Below are positions 34,801-45,078 of a stretch of DNA of 64,000 nt, piece by piece (the first letter of the stretch is position 1; every line of letters starts with the position of its first letter). The position numbers and the translations under genes are program-made. The notes under the pieces are model-generated. The model was not told the DNA's origin. It made no database searches and was given only the letters and a program-made list of their open reading frames with translations. Source of the stretch: Asterias amurensis (taxonomy: Eukaryota; Echinodermata; Asteroidea; Forcipulatida; Asteriidae); contig NC_092667.1 of NCBI RefSeq assembly GCF_032118995.1, positions 4,270,931 through 4,334,930 of the forward strand, read 5' to 3'.

Positions 34801-37800
34801 GCAGAAAAATAATCACTGCAGAGTTTAGCAAAAGGAAAGTCTTAAATTTGTAAATGATGTACATCTCAGGCTCAGGCCATTCTCTCTTAAACCATTTGAG
34901 AACACTTTGCTTGGGTCTAAATTACCTGTATCTACTCTGCATGCACTTTTATCATAATGTATTATAACATTATTAAAATTTATGTAAATTTGATGAGTAA
35001 GAGCTTACTCCCTAATTGGGTATATTTAAACAAACACTGCAGTAGTAGAGCAACATAAAAACACCTGTTACTGTTTGTAATTGATTGGCAAACAGACTGG
35101 ATGATGAAGCCTCTAAGTGATCTAAATGTTGGCATGAATACAAAATTGTAGGAACATCTCATAAGTGCCTGGAGTGTTCAGTTTGGGTACACTTGAATAG
35201 TGTTGTAGCTAAACCAATTTTAGTAGTGAGCTCTAAATCCAATTTAGTCCAAAATTGTTCATGTTCAGATATATGGGGGCCATCATTGCTGAAATGCTAT
35301 CTGGGGAAAATCTGTGCTGGGCAGCAGTGTATTTTGCTGGGCGAAATGACGACACAGAGTTCTCAAGGAATTTGGGAAGCACCAGACATGCCATTTGACC
35401 AGAAACCTGTTGGGGGATGGTGAACTTAACGGTCCATTTAGGTATACAAGGTGATCACCAGACACAAGATTAACCAGAAAGTGTTAATAGAAAACAAGGG
35501 TAACTGTTGAGGGTTACATGGGGTAGCATTTCAAAACATAAAATGAGCTTCATCAAAAAAAGAAGGACAAATTAAATTGAAAATAAATAAACTTCATTAT
35601 AAAATATTTTCTTGCCATCCATTTTTACAAACCACTGTTTACATGGTACTAAAAAGATATATTGATCTTCTACTGGTTCAGGATGTTTAAAACAAACAGC
35701 ACATGGAGAGAAAGAAATCCATCAGTTCAGGATTTGTTAAAATGCAATACACACAACTCCACAGAAAAACTGCTTTAGAAATCTGCAACTACCCATTCAG
35801 TCCACACAGCAGAATTAAAATTGCAAAGCACACAATATTATCTGAGATGGAGGTATTACGCACATGTCAATTTGGTTACACCAGTACACTGCAAAGTCTC
35901 ACTTACCCAACACATTAATTAAATTAATCCACAAAGTTTCCTTGTAACAACGGTTAAGAGCACCGAATTCAAACTCTGGTGTTTCTGATCAGCAGAGTGT
36001 GGGTTCGAATCCCCAGCCATGACACTGTGTCCTTGAGCAAGACACTTAACCATTACTCAGCGCCTTGAGTACCTTGTTTGGTAGATACGTACGCTATATA
36101 AGACTTAGATATTATTATTATCATTGTAGAGTAAGGTACCCAGGAATGATAAGTCCAATTGAGGCAGTCTCTGCTAAGTTTTTATGTTGGGGCTGGGTTG
36201 TATGATGGGTTTTAGTAAGCCTTTCCAGATATTTAAAACATTTGTCAACATTTAAATTGCATCCAATTGGTCATCCTTATAGAGTGCTTCCTAAAATGAA
36301 AGGTGTAATTCAGACCCACAGTTTGGGTCCTTGATCAATAAGAGGACCAAGATGGCTGTCCCCTTATTTAGGATCATGATTGCCAACATGGCCGAAGAGA
36401 TCAGTGCAAGCTACAATTAAAGCGTGCATGAATGTTTAACTGACCTGTGAAAGCTCACCATCCAACTGGAATCAAAAAAAGGAAAAACATTCACATGATT
36501 TCTGTATTCATTTCAAAATACACTTCGTGGAAGAAATTTCTCATGCGGTCTTTCTAAAGGGTATCATACAAAACTTGTCGCTAGTAAATACAAAACTTTA
36601 ATTTTGTGTGCCTAGGATTTTCAATTTTATTAAGCACAAAAATTTGCTTGAAATACTGTCATTTACCTACAAAGTCATAATGACCGTGCACTTGCCATTA
36701 AACATACCCTATGAAATGCTATCGAAGCAATTTTCAGTTATTCTCATTCAACACAGTTTTGAATGAAATTTGATGCTTGCACAATCACTATATAACTAGT
36801 ATATCTAGTAATGTAGCCCCTGCTAATGTACTATAAAAAAAGTCTGGTTGTCTGAATGGTGATGTGTGCAAAGGACCTTTACTCTTTTGTATGATGGATA
36901 AAGCTTACTTAAGTCTTCCATACATGTTTAAAGAAGATCCTATTTGAATAAAAACCCTTCAAATCAATAGTTTTATACGCGTATTTTATAAATATAAAGT
37001 CATGCTGAGCATGACTAAAATACTGCTTTCTTCGCATAAGTTAGAACAAGAATTAGTTAAGATTGGGTTAACTTTAAAGTTGGAAACTACTCAAGGAACT
37101 TTAATCTTACAGCTGCAATCTTGTTAGGATTCTCTTTTCAAAAATATCACTGATTTCAATAGCCTTTTTAAGGCATCTGAAAGCACACAAATTTTTGCAA
37201 CAAAAAATATTGATTCCAAATTTTCACAGATTTGTTATTTTATGCATACATGTACGTTGGGATACAACAAGTGAGAATACTGGTCTTTGACAATTATTGA
37301 AGGTGTCCACTGCCTTTAAACGGAATATCCAATTATAGCTGAAGTTTGAAAAGTTTGCATTGAGAGATCAAGATACTTAAACAACCAATCAAGAAAATTG
37401 AGAGGTTTTACTTACTCTTCCTGTGAATTTCCTGCCTTTGTATGTTGTGTTCTGGGGCGTGTTCACTACACAGTCCTGATCACCATGGGAAAGTAACAAC
37501 AATGTTATGGTGATTATTAACACAATTATTTATTTTGCTTTATTTGATCACACTTCACACTGGCAAAACACTAACAGGATTTAAAAGATACAATACTAAT
37601 AATAGAACAGACTGAGAAACTAAAAATAAATACAAATATTCAGAATTGAAAAAAAATACTATGCCAGTGAGTGGCAAGGAGGAACTTCATTCAGGACCTG
37701 TCAACAGATATCAAGAAGTTAAAAGCATTTATGGCTATAGGCAGGTCTTGACCATTCAAAATCATCCACTGCAAAGTTAAGCCACCATCAACTAAACGGC

Positions 37801-40800
37801 ACAGCTGAATGGTTTCAAAATATATCTGAATATTTTGGCAGATAAAATATATTAATAAATCCATATCTTACCTCAAATGGTAGCAGCGCCAATGCACTTT
37901 CAATCAGGATTCTTGTTAGTCTTTGTGAGTAGAATATAAACTCATCACGACATGTGTTTTTATTTCTGTCAAAATCAAAGTGGAAGAAAATGTATTTTAA
38001 CATAAACCCATAAATATTTATAAATTTGAAGAAAATTTATTGTCCCATGCAACCATAAAGTGTTTATCATTTAAAGTCTTAAACACAAGACGTTAACTTT
38101 GATTTGTTTTATTCCAAGCAAAAATGGCCTGACGTTTGGCCCCTAGCAGAGTCTTGCTCGAACATTACTTTAAGTGCAGTTGTGCTTCCATGGGGGTATC
38201 TAGACTTACGACGACATTTTGCACAACCTATGAATCAAGTTGATGGACTACACTGAGTTCTTGTCAAATTTTGTCGTCAAATGTATTCCTTGTTTTGTTT
38301 TGTTTAAACTCAATGAAACAATACAAGTTTTTTACCTACCTGATGAAAGTATGAAGGCCTTGAACTTGGATGGTGTTTTCTACAACATATAAAGTGTCTG
38401 GCAAGGGTTGGTTGACATGGGCAGCTAAAAGCTTGGATCTAGCAGGACGAAATTATCATCAAAATGTTAAATATAAAACAAGTAAAATACTGACATCTGT
38501 TTGGTACTTCAAGCATACTATGACAATACATACATTCATACATACTTATATCAGGCGCCTTTTACCTAAGGCAACAAGCACCTACAGATTGAAGATGTGA
38601 CAAAAAGTCCAAACTCAAGATGTTCCAATATAGTCAATAAAACAGTCAAGTATTATGGTATAAACTAGACTTAAATAGTTTCGATAAGTGTAGTTCCATG
38701 GCGAAGATGTGATGGTAATGAGTTCCATATGTTTGGAGCAGCAGCTGAAAATGCAATGGAATAGACAAATCTACAATTCCATTCAAGAACAAAATTACTG
38801 TTTTAAAGTTGATACAAATGTAGAAAAGGAACTACCATCAGCGGAATTTCAATAGAAAACGTCCACAGAGAAATTAAGGGAACCTTGAATGACTACTTGT
38901 TAACGTTCTTGTTAGTCCATTGTGTTTTTGTTTGTCTTCGCATGCCTACCACAAGCTAAGTTTTTTTTGGTTATGCCCCCATTTCCAATTTTCTAATAAT
39001 ACTGTTCTTTGTCAACAGGACCTGTTGACAGGTCCGGTTATTTTATTGGAAAGGAAATAAATGTCATGAAATGAAATGAAATGCACAAAAATATTTGTTT
39101 TTAATTACTGAATGGGCATCGACATGGAGGTAGGTAGGTATGCAATTAATAATAACTCTTTAATGCATAGCAGTACAAGTAATTAACAAACAAAAAATGG
39201 AATTCACAACACTCACCTAAACATAAGACCTCGCTGTAAAAATAAAATAAAGTTCCATAAGTTAACTTGTTTACTGAGGACACAGTTTGTATAATCATAA
39301 TGAAAAATCCATAGTATTGAAAGTTATCTATTAGCAAATCAGGCATGAAAATGCAGTTCATAAAAATAGAGGAAAGTGCCAGGCAAAGCAATACTTTGTA
39401 CTATGTTTTTCATGTCTCTAAGGCACAGCTGGGAAACCCAAAACAGCTGAAATGTTGCTTTCCTGGTAAATACAAGTAAAAGATCAAACGTTTGATTGGA
39501 AATTCGTAAATGTCGGTAGGTGGTTTTTCTAATTTAACTTTGAAAATATTTCTGCCTTATTTAAAATTAGATGAACTAATAACATGTGGGGGGTTGCTTG
39601 ACAACCGACAACTCAGGAAAGAGTGACATGGAGAATTGGTGAAGAGGCTGTCCTTCTGCAGTGGAGTAAAATAGGTTAGAAACAAGAGTGTCACACTATT
39701 AGAATCCAAGAGCATTGCACTGTCTTCTTTTACAGAAGTTTTCATTACAAACAAACACACCTTCTCTAGTTGATCGTCCACGTGTTGAACTATCAACTCC
39801 ATAGCAACATCGTTTTCTGCTCCTGTAAATCAAGTTTCACGAAACACCAAAAGTTAAAATAAATCCGCTAAAGCACACCTATTTGACTTTAAAAAAATTA
39901 TTTGCAGAGACTACGGACAAGTTTACCTCTTGGTACCACAATATCAGCATGCTGAATAGATGGCTCAATAAACTGCTCAAATGCCGGCTTCACAAATTTA
40001 TTGTACTGTTTCAAGACGCCCTCTATGTCCCTTCCTCTCTCGCTGATGTCTCGTCGTAAGCGCCGGGCCAGGCGGATGTCTGAATCTGTGTCTACAAATA
40101 TCTTTAGGTCCATTACCTACACAGTTATGAAAATATAGGAAGTTTTAGTAAAATATGTATATTAAATTATACTCCAGAACCCTCCTCTAAACATTTCTCT
40201 TGGTGGCAAACTCACAAACCTGAAAAATTCTCGGACAAGTTAAGCCACATGACAGTAGTCAACTAAAAACATAAATTCTCTCATAAACCAAGTCTGTCAT
40301 AGGCCACATTGGCGGCAATTGCTACGGATACAACTGTTGCTAAGGGTGTTGCCAAGGATGCTCCATACTTCAACATATGATGACACAGAAGTCTTACCAT
40401 AGCCAAATTCTCTAATTCGTAACTGGCCTAATACCATGACAAATACTTGATAAAATATTTGACTTATAAACACTTTCATTTGAAAAAGTAACTGAATACT
40501 TACATCCAGAAGAGGCTTCTTTGCAAAAGACAGAATACCTTCAAATATGATTACATTTGCACCATACAAGATTTTCTGTGAGGAAAAAAACAAAACCTGA
40601 AATTAATATCATCTCTAAAGCCCCTAGTAAGACACGTCCTTTCATCATCTAAAATAATAACAACAGGGCCCAATTTCATAGAGCTGCTAAGCACAAAAAT
40701 TTGCTAAGCATGAAATTTCTTCCATGGTAAAAACAGGATTACCAACCAAATTTCAATTTGTTGCAAATTCCTTGTTACTGGTATTCAGCTGTTGTTTGCT

Positions 40801-43699
40801 CATCCTGAAAATCACGTTGAAATTTGGTTGGTAATCCTGTTTTTAACAAGGAAGAAATTGCATGCTAAGCAAATTTGTGTGCTTAGCAGCTCTATGAAAT
40901 TGGGCCCAGAGCTTGAGCAAGTACAGAGTATAAAGTGCTAACAGACGTGTATATGGGTCAAACCAGAAATTCATATTCTATATGCATGCTAGAAACTTCT
41001 ATTATAATTAGGACCTTACCGTCTCCTTCCTCCTTGCATGAGTATTGAAGTCATAAACAGGAACCTGTCAAAATCAAAAGAAAATACTTAGAACAAATTA
41101 ATAAGAATCTACAATTATTTGTCCTACCCCACCCCCACTAGTTCATCCGTTTAAGACGGTTGCACATTAAACAGACAATCCCTACATGTATGTGTGTTCA
41201 TGGGGAGTTCATTATATGCCAAATTCTTAAAAAAAAAAAAAAAATGCATATAACACAAGGATGAACATTTTAACAAAACCAAAACCTTTAAAAGATAAGC
41301 TTCAGAAAACCATGTCCCTTTGTGAGACAGACATTTCTTAAGTGTATTACCTCAACACATTTCCCTTCTTTGAGGTTCTTGAGTGTCTGTATGAGCAGGT
41401 CGTAATCAAAAGCATCAGGATGGTCAAAGTTGTACTCATTTTCAGCAGCTTGTTTGTGTTGTTCTTCATTCAGCACCTGCCAAAATGTATCAAGGGGTTA
41501 AAAGCAAACATGGCTATAGGTAGATCTCTAAACTTTGTGGCGTGTCCTAGAAAAGCGGTCTAGTTCACCGGACCCAAGCTATGGTGTTCTCAGCAGCAGA
41601 ATAAGGGTTCGAATCCCAGTCTTGACACTTGTGCCCTTGAACAAGGTACAAACCATAATTGCATCATAAAAAGTTGGGAATGTATTGCATTTTGCTTTAT
41701 CAGCCAGGCTCCTAGCTGCAAAGGGGGTAACCCTGTTTCAGCCCCAGGAGTAGTTAGCACTGTTGTTTGCGGACTTTGGTAGTAACACCATAAATTTGTG
41801 TTGGCCAGAGAAGTCCCTGTCGGACACACTGTGTTTGTAACTTTTAACATTCTGCTTCATCTGTCATATAAATACCCTTTTCAAGATTTTCTGTTTTGGT
41901 ATTTAAACTGTTGATTCACAGAATGAGAACAAAAAGTCAATACCTTGTAAAATGAGTCTAATGACAGCAGGCTGACCCATGGAACATCCAGAGCTTCAAT
42001 TATTCTATTGGCTACTGTTGTTTTACCTGAGGCACTTCCACCACATAAACCTAGCAGAGAAAATAAGTCAGAATACATTTTCTTGTTAACCTTTCAAGCG
42101 AAGACATTTTTCTATCTTAAAAAATAGCAGACTGATGTATAGATTTACAAAGCCTAGGCTATGATGAAAAAGGAACAGGGTTAAATGTTTTGAATACATA
42201 TTGATTTATGGGTAAACAATTTTGAACTGGTCTGGTCTTTCAACCTCTACTATAATGGAAGCATTGTCAGAAATTCTACAGTTGAGGTCAAACAATAGAA
42301 AGGTGCTAGGCCGTGCACATACACACCATGCACAACTCTCAGCCATTGATAGGTATCTCTTTGACCTCAAGTGAGGGCACTGTTCAAGCTTACATACAAG
42401 TGACATCATATTGTAAGGGGTTTATTACCATCACCATTAACGTCACCATCTTGGTCACGTTCCCCATTTCCAATAACAGTAATAAATGCTAACATTCATT
42501 GCGCAAACATGGCACCAGACTATTATTTTGTCTAGCCTCAGGTTGGTTACAATGAGTTAGAATTGAGTAAAATCAAGATGGCCACGCCGTGATAAAGATC
42601 TATTAGGATTAACCTACCAATCACAAACGCCTCCTTGAGTGACCCATGACTGTCATACCATGGAGGTCGACCAGCCGTGTAGATTGTTTTGTTTTTAGTG
42701 GTTTTCAATACGTTAACAGGCATTGTTCCAGTTGATGTTGTTCTCTGGCGTGTTTTGGAAGGAGAACTTGGTGAAGATCCTATACTACTATCAAACGTGT
42801 CGTCAGTACTGCTGGCACTGTAGTAAACAACAAGTGAAGTAAGAACTAAGCATGATTGAAGCAAGATAACTAAGCTGATTTCTAACTCCACATGATATTG
42901 CACTATTTCAATGATTTATTTTTTGCCTTTTTGCTCCTTTAGTTTTGTTCTATTTTAACATGTTTAATAATTGTGCAGGAATGGTTCAATCCTGCTAATC
43001 GACCAATCGCACAAAGCCATTCGAGCCTATTATTTGATCGCGGAAAAAATACTCGTAGCACGATCAGTCGATCACGCAACGCAAACCAAAGATGTTCGTT
43101 GCACGATCGACAGATTGTTGCATGATCGACCATTTGCTGCGCGAACAATAGATCTTTCAATAGCGCAGCGTGATCGGCTGATCGTGCAGATTGACCAAGT
43201 TCGCACCCAACATTATCATTCAATCAATTCAATAACGGTATAATCAAATCAATTTTTAACAAATTAACAATAACAATTACAACTACAAATTGTAGTTGTA
43301 AAATTAGTACAAATTATAAAACATTTCAACAATTATAATATATTTTTTATAAAACAAATAAAAGCAAACATACAAATGTTTTGTTAACATTTAAACATTA
43401 ATGAAAATAACTAATAATAATTAATATATTTTATGAATTAATGCTACTGCAGTGCTATAACCTATATGCTATGGAAATTAAGAATATTTTATTTAATCAT
43501 TAATAACCATGATTTAATTGTTAATGTAATTGTAATGATAAAAATATCAAAAAGTAAGTAAATAATTATAAATAATAATTTCATGTTAATTATGGTAAAT
43601 AACTTAGTTTAGCATCAATTGACATCCTAAATGAAAGACATGTATCCTTCCTGCCTACCTGCTCTGCGAACTACCGGATCGTGGCCTGTCTACGTTCAT
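31396..43699 (-). CDS. UCKL1: Uridine-cytidine kinase-like 1 (512 aa, 16 coding exons)
   Basis: Minus-strand exons in transcript order: 43699-43659, 42817-42618, 42050-41944, 41476-41351, 41064-41020, 40575-40504, 40116-39927, 39822-39761, 39233-39217, 38438-38340, 37965-37872, 37475-37416, 32813-32691, 32425-32260, 31678-31580 and 31433-31396. All phases agree, 513 codons with TAG. The N-terminal half is a uridine/cytidine kinase that phosphorylates uridine and cytidine in pyrimidine salvage: P-loop GGSASGKT (84-91), [41 protein letters not shown] and VPRG. The C-terminal half is a uracil phosphoribosyltransferase-like domain: GVSILRAGE (374-382), [12 protein letters not shown] (429-440) and a [10 protein letters not shown] ending. 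As in vertebrate UCKL1, the PRPP-loop motif departs from that of active UPRT enzymes, so the second activity is doubtful. It aligns throughout with human UCKL1 as I remember it. The 4.6-kb intron 37415-32814 carries several mobile-element fragments. Confidence 0.97.
31516..31565. repeat. (GATT)n microsatellite
   Basis: About 12 uninterrupted GATT units in the last UCKL1 intron, 15 nt from the splice donor at 31579. Confidence 0.95.
31762..31820. repeat. (GA)n microsatellite
   Basis: About 29 GA units followed by a short G run, in the penultimate UCKL1 intron. Confidence 0.95.
32508..32640 (-). mobile_element. tRNA-derived SINE, family B, shortened copy
   Basis: Shares CCCATATACACC, GTGTTAGCACTGT, GAGTTCTGT, AATCACAGGCATATTAC and GGGTGGGATTC with the better copies at 59382-59562 and 59856-60015. 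The tRNA-like head is mostly missing. It lies in a UCKL1 intron. Confidence 0.65.
33420..33565. repeat. Dispersed repeat family E fragment
   Basis: Shares CAGGCCCGATACTT with 63634-63650, and GGCACAAAGGCAATGACTA with the complement of words at 52545-52790. Related copies are at about 6425-6525, 50636-50785, 52545-52790 and 63618-63775. The family is of unknown class. Confidence 0.5.
33685..33830. mobile_element. Shortened copy of the GGGCCCAATTTCAT MITE family
   Basis: TTTCATGGCTCTGCTTACC at the left and GGAGTACGCATGCGCA at the right match internal parts of the complete copy at 62177-62421. The right terminal repeat is not seen. Confidence 0.5.
34250..34465. mobile_element. MITE-like element with TGGACC termini
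   Basis: The left end ATGGACCGATCCGGCCTG and the complement of the right end (ATGGACCATTCCGGCTTTCC) are similar inverted repeats about 200 bp apart. The interior is clearly more CpG-rich than its surroundings (GTGCGCGTATATTTGGCACGCG, ACACGTGTCTTGCTCACGTG). It lies in the large UCKL1 intron. No transposase is present. Confidence 0.45.
35951..36127 (+). mobile_element. tRNA-derived SINE, family A
   Basis: A tRNA-like head (GGTTAAGAGCACCGAATTCA) carries a B-box GGGTTCGAATCC. It is followed by the family body TGACAC-TGTGTCCTTGAGCAAGACACTTAACCAT and a tail TACGCTATATAAGACTTAGATATTATTATTATCATT. Shortened relatives are at 41540-41800 and 51570-51750. It lies in a UCKL1 intron, on the strand opposite to the gene. 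Confidence 0.8.
37252..37321 (-). mobile_element. Terminal fragment of the AAAGGCAGTGGACAC MITE family
   Basis: The segment from GGATACAACAAGTGAGAATACT through GGTCTTTGACAATTATTGAAGG to TGTCCACTGCCTTTAAAC is the reversed left end of the elements at 48461, 58472 and 62926. Confidence 0.7.
38530..38775 (-). mobile_element. LINE (CR1/L2/jockey-like) 3'-end fragment
   Basis: The minus strand encodes [18 protein letters not shown], the conserved (A)AP-x-x-WNSLP-x-x-(L)R tail of many non-LTR reverse transcriptases. About 160 bp further it reaches a GCGCC...TATAAGTATGTATGAATGTATG tail at 38530-38560. It lies in a UCKL1 intron. Confidence 0.6.
39000..39085 (+). mobile_element. LINE 3' tail (AAATG)n
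   Basis: GACCTGTTGACAGGTC is followed by TTATTGGAAAGGAAATAAA and then four copies of TGAAA, as in CR1/L2-like 3' ends. The palindrome CCTGTTGACAGG before the tail may be part of the 3' stem-loop. It lies in a UCKL1 intron. Confidence 0.45.
39217..39233 (-). other. UCKL1: 17-nt microexon of UCKL1
   Basis: Between an acceptor (TTTTTACAG) and a donor (GTGAGTG) lies a 17-nt exon encoding RGLMF plus two bases of Arg. Including it joins QLEK to SKLLAAH in frame and reproduces the length of the human protein in this part (QLEERELSVRAALASAH as remembered). Without it the frame is lost. Confidence 0.9.
40667..40911. mobile_element. Complete palindromic MITE, GGGCCCAATTTCAT family
   Basis: The two ends are long inverted repeats: GGGCCCAATTTCATAGAGCT, then GCTAAGCACAAA-TTTGCTAAGCAT and AACAGGATTACCAACCAAAT, all matched in reverse on the right. 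Copies at 49549-49736 and 62177-62421, and partial ones at 24940-25010, 33685-33830 and 47487-47700, share the ends or interior. It is non-autonomous and lies in a UCKL1 intron. Confidence 0.8.
41540..41800 (+). mobile_element. tRNA-derived SINE, family A
   Basis: The tRNA-like head GCGGTCTAGTTCACCGGACC is followed by the B-box AGGGTTCGAATCCC and TTGACACTTGTGCCCTTGAACAAGG. The later body (CAGCCAGGCTCCTAGCTGC, GGGGTAACCCTG) extends to about 41800. It lies in a UCKL1 intron. Confidence 0.65.
42978..43195. repeat. GATC/CGATCG-rich patch
   Basis: About 200 bp with at least eight GATC sites, several as CACGATCGAC, CATGATCGACC, GTGATCGG or CTGATCGTGC. They are mixed with GCGCA/TGCGC words in both orientations. 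The patch is much more GC-rich than the AT-rich sequence directly after it. It lies in the first UCKL1 intron. I do not recognise a family; a decayed element built of short inverted units is possible. Confidence 0.5.
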
Positions 43700-43722
43700 A
43701 ATTTCGTGTTTTTGGTGATTGT

Positions 43723-43776
43723 TCAGGCCCGATCTTTGCGGCAAAAATCAACACTTGTGCTGCTGCTGTCCGCCAT
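43723..43776 (-). promoter_or_regulatory. UCKL1: Upstream open reading frame in the UCKL1 leader
   Basis: In the same exon, upstream of the start used above, an ATG at 43776 opens an 17-codon frame (MADSSSTSVDFCRKDRA) ending in TGA, 23 nt before the main ATG at 43699. The main start is chosen because its frame reaches the donor at 43658 in phase 2, which the next exon requires. The short frame may dampen translation, if the transcript includes it. Confidence 0.5.
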
Positions 43777-45078
43777 GACTTCAAAAGATATCGATTATCA
43801 CATTTTAAATCCCCCTCAATAAAAATGGAATATACCTGAAGAATTTAAAGTAGAAAATATAACTCGCTTACATTGTGTGAAACTGTTTTTGTAAACATGA
43901 AATAAATACAAGGAATCGGTATTGATTATTTAGATTGTTAAATATTAAATTAAAAGCAAACAAAATTATGTTATACAAAATATAATAGAATCAACTATTT
44001 TTATGAAGGGGTGTAATTTTTATTATCGTTTAACAAAAATAGTCGGTTGTCCAAAACGTGATGTGTGCCAATGTGAAGCAATCGTGTTGAATGATTAGGG
44101 TACCAGACACGATCGGATTAAACCAAAAACGGGTGGGGAACCATTAACATAATCGGTCACCATTTCGTTTTGTATAAACGACAATAACTACAGCGGGAAA
44201 ATCCTGCTTTTAACCACTTTATTGCAGTTCAAAGGTAAATATGACTAAAAGCAAATACACTTCATACTTTAACTCGAGCTATTCTTGTGTTTATTTTCCT
44301 TCAAATGATATATGTGTGTAAAATAAAGCTAACATTTACGTGAAGAAAACAGTCTGCGATAAACTAGTTTGGGGTTTATAACATTACTTAACCAACACTA
44401 AACTGAGTGTTGTTGTTGTTGTTGAAGTCGAGTTTTGCAGAACACACGTGTGGTGGATACGTGACATTGGAATTCGATGGCAAATGTACCGATTTGGAGA
44501 AAGAAACACCTGATCATGCAATCAGATTGGTAAAATATGGTCAACGAGATATTATTAACCTTTTATTTGAGAACACTTTTGCATATTATGAGTCGGCAGG
44601 GCTCTCGGCGGAGTCTTCTAGCTTCAAAGACAAATTATATTTTCTTTACTATTATTATTAACTATGTCTATGAATCTATTCATCATTCATGTCTATGAAC
44701 TGTATTTTAATGTGCAAATCGAGAAAGTGATTTTCATGGTGGGCTTGCTTGATGAATAAAAATCTAATCTAATCTATTCTAATCTGCTTATGATGATACC
44801 AAGGCGTTTCAGATGGATATATTTTTCTGGAGATTTGGGTCTGGTATGAACTTTACAATCAATAAACTTTAAGACGGAATCAATTTGTACCTGTTGTTTA
44901 TATTTAAAAAATGACATATTTATTACTAAATAAAAAGCCAAAGAGTTTCACTGTTCCATTAAATAATTATGTCAACTATGATCTCGATAAATTATGTCCT
45001 TTTGTTGTCTGCTTCATTTTTTATATATTATTAAAAGTTTTTTTTTTTTTTTTTGCCTGTCCATTTGCAGTTGTAATC
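43777..45078. other. Head-to-head intergenic region, UCKL1 / HMBOX1
   Basis: About 1.3 kb, very AT-rich, with no protein gene supported. The HMBOX1 5' UTR exon or exons should lie here, because the first coding exon begins right after a splice acceptor. A GTT microsatellite is at 44411-44423. A LINE-like 3' end is at 44655-44790. The promoter elements of the two divergent genes are not distinguishable by eye. Confidence 0.45.
44655..44790 (+). mobile_element. LINE-like 3' end with (AATCT)n tail
   Basis: GTGGGCTTGCTTGATGAATA is followed by AAAATCTAATCTAATCTATT and a further CTAATCTGC. This is the layout of a non-LTR element 3' UTR ending in a short tandem tail. No coding part is recognised. 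Confidence 0.4.

Noticed and set aside
35951-36127. Functional tRNA gene
   Set aside because: The B-box is good, but the cloverleaf is incomplete and the sequence continues into a SINE body and AT-rich tail shared with other loci.
43631-43822. Plus-strand open frame over the UCKL1 first exon
   Set aside because: It is the antisense shadow of the UCKL1 start exon and leader.
44407-44661. Open frame MLLLLLKSSFAEHTCGGY... upstream of HMBOX1
   Set aside because: It begins in a GTT microsatellite and ends in a TAT repeat. The middle resembles no domain I know and its phase does not lead into HMBOX1. A chance frame beside a LINE tail is more likely.
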